From Mesobacillus campisalis (GTDB lineage: Bacteria > Bacillota > Bacilli > Bacillales > Cytobacillaceae): DNA of 64,000 nt. The position numbers were made by a program, and so were the translations under genes. Below, one piece after another: positions 62,862-64,000 of this stretch (its first letter is position 1; each line of letters begins with the position of its first letter). The stretch is taken from assembly GCF_000986785.1 (NCBI RefSeq), contig NZ_LAYY01000009.1, positions 62,001 through 126,000 on the forward strand, in the 5' to 3' direction. Under the pieces are notes generated by a model, which was given only the letters and a program-made list of their open reading frames with translations, did no database searches and was not told the DNA's origin.

Positions 62862-63770
62862 TTACTTTACCGATTCCAGGTTTTTTTCAACCGCATGGCC
62901 GCCAAACTCGTTTCTAAGTGCAGCAACCACTTTCCCGGTAAAAGTATCACTGTCTAGAGAACGATAACGACTCAATAAGGACATAGCGATTACAGGAGTA
63001 GCTGCCTGAAGGTCCAATGCCGTTTCTACTGTCCATTTTCCTTCGCCGGAAGAATGCATTACTCCTTTTATTCCTCCCAATTTCGAATCTTTCGAAAATG
63101 CATTCTCTGTTAATTCCATTAACCACGAACGAATCACGGAACCATTGTTCCAAACTCTTGCAACCTTTTCATAATCAAAATCGAATTCACTCTTTTCCAA
63201 TACTTCAAAGCCTTCCCCAATTGCAGCCATCATCCCATATTCTATTCCGTTGTGGATCATTTTTAGAAAGTGGCCGCTGCCTGCTTTCCCTGCATACAGA
63301 TATCCATTCTTAACGGATGTTGCTTTAAAAATCGGCTCGACCATCTTCCATGATTGTAAGTCACCGCCAATCATGTAACATGCCCCATTCCGGGCCCCTT
63401 CTGTTCCGCCGGAAGTGCCGACATCCATAAAGCTTACGCCTATTGTCTTCAATTCATTGTATCGGCGAACCGATTCTTTATAGTGCGAATTCCCCGCCTC
63501 AATGACAATGTCACCCACGCTTAAAAATGGTGCGATTTCACTTATAATCGAGTCTACAACGGAATGAGGAACCATGATCCAAAGAAGACGCGGCTTTTCC
63601 AGCGATTGTACAAGGGCCTTTAAACTGGGGAACCCTTCACCACCGTATTGAATGAGTTCTTCAGCAGCCTTTATGTTCGGGTCAAACGCAGCAACCTGGT
63701 ATTTATGGTCGATTAAGTTTTTCCCTAAATTTAGCCCCATTTTTCCAAGCCCGATTAGACCTATTTTCAT
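62862..63770 (-). CDS. gnd: 6-phosphogluconate dehydrogenase, short YqeC-type (copy 2)
   Basis: A 302-residue short-form enzyme. Seen: [10 protein letters not shown] (7-16), Asp30 in VAAFD (NAD-type), [19 protein letters not shown], and [20 protein letters not shown]. Very close to copy 1, with identical C-terminal half-motifs ([18 protein letters not shown]). Together with copy 2 of zwf and pgi it forms the minimal oxidative cycle glucose-6-P to ribulose-5-P. Confidence 0.94.
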   Translation of the reverse strand: MKIGLIGLGKMGLNLGKNLIDHKYQVAAFDPNIKAAEELIQYGGEGFPSLKALVQSLEKPRLLWIMVPHSVVDSIISEIAPFLSVGDIVIEAGNSHYKESVRRYNELKTIGVSFMDVGTSGGTEGARNGACYMIGGDLQSWKMVEPIFKATSVKNGYLYAGKAGSGHFLKMIHNGIEYGMMAAIGEGFEVLEKSEFDFDYEKVARVWNNGSVIRSWLMELTENAFSKDSKLGGIKGVMHSSGEGKWTVETALDLQAATPVIAMSLLSRYRSLDSDTFTGKVVAALRNEFGGHAVEKNLESVK

Positions 63771-63803
63771 CCTTATCCTCCTCGCCAGTAACGTTCATTA
63801 TTT

Positions 63804-64000
63804 TTACCACCATTTGAATCCATCTTCATCCAATAAATCATCTGATGCTTCTGGGCCCATCGAACCCGCGCAATAGGTTTGCAGCGGTACTAAATTTTCT
63901 TCAAACGCTTCTAAAATTGGCTGCACCCATTTCCAGGATAATTCCACTTCATTCCAATGGGCAAAAAAGGTCGAGTCTCCTTTCAGTGCATCATGAATTA
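63804..64000 (-). CDS. zwf: Glucose-6-phosphate dehydrogenase (copy 2), C-terminal part only
   Basis: The last 64 codons of a zwf gene running off the right edge. Seen: [53 protein letters not shown], then TAA at 63804-63806. The same stretch in copy 1 is nearly identical but continues after HWW with about 19 more residues. It precedes gnd copy 2 by 34 bases, so the three genes should be co-transcribed. Confidence 0.93.
   Translation of the reverse strand, partial: IHDALKGDSTFFAHWNEVELSWKWVQPILEAFEENLVPLQTYCAGSMGPEASDDLLDEDGFKWW

Overview
The window looks like chromosomal DNA of a low-to-mid GC member of the Bacillaceae (Bacillus, Neobacillus or Mesobacillus-like). The evidence is GGAGG-type ribosome binding sites with frequent GTG and TTG starts, TTGACA/TATAAT promoters, a cre-like site, and many Bacillus families (YrrT/MccA/MccB, UxuA/UxuB, EcsAB-like, GlpX, FbpA, Spx, DUF4083, DUF4260). 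There is no rRNA, tRNA, CRISPR array, integrase or intact insertion sequence.

Region 1 (1-16.3 kb) is sugar-phosphate metabolism plus electrophile/quinone stress. A minus-strand block reads small stress-type protein, rpiA, zwf, tkt, gnd, tal, pgi. Beside it are a frameshifted GPH-family sugar transporter and glpX (class II fructose-1,6-bisphosphatase), then an HxlR/DUF24 regulator, a frameshifted Spx paralog, a WrbA-type quinone reductase with DoxX, and an Frm2/Hbn1-like nitroreductase. Related 18-bp operator-like dyads ending in CGAGATA or GAGATA lie upstream of the nitroreductase, the pentose-phosphate block, the transporter, glpX and doxX, suggesting one regulon. The right edge (61.4-64 kb) repeats pgi, gnd and zwf, so the pentose-phosphate genes bracket the window. 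At 15.5 kb a dual-specificity-type phosphatase gene has UGA exactly at its catalytic cysteine codon, followed at SECIS-like spacing by a 7-bp hairpin with an AGGUA loop. This is the most striking signal in the window; a selenoprotein is one reading, a nonsense mutation the other.

Region 2 (16.3-27 kb) is sulfur metabolism: ssuA-ssuD-ssuC-ssuB-ssuE-yrrT-mccA-mccB, behind a leader with a good promoter, a nine-residue upstream ORF and two tandem terminators. Then come a ctaB-like prenyltransferase, a DUF4083 protein, a CstR-like persulfide-sensor repressor with its own operators, a DnaJ-type zinc mini-protein and a quinone-oxidoreductase-like dehydrogenase.

Region 3 (27-57 kb) is a mosaic of accessory functions: two secreted 5'-nucleotidases, a flavin monooxygenase, an EcsAB-like ABC system, CopC/CopD divergent from a two-component system, a hexuronate operon (LacI repressor, YjmD, UxuA, UxuB, TRAP transporter), a CDF metal exporter, a Tat-exported phosphoesterase, a DeoR regulator, and D-malate/tartrate-type metabolism (2HCT transporter, dehydrogenase, GntR, FAH-family hydrolase, decayed CitMHS transporter). 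Only this region carries a family of interspersed palindromes built on GGGGACGGTTCT/AGAACCGTCCCC. It also holds an eight-copy array with an almost exact 21-bp period.

Region 4 (57-61.3 kb) is lpdA-purU-sdaAA-sdaAB behind a tandem glycine riboswitch with a terminator. Several genes carry single-base deletions in short homopolymers (GPH transporter, spx, CitMHS twice), so assembly quality must be weighed against real decay.
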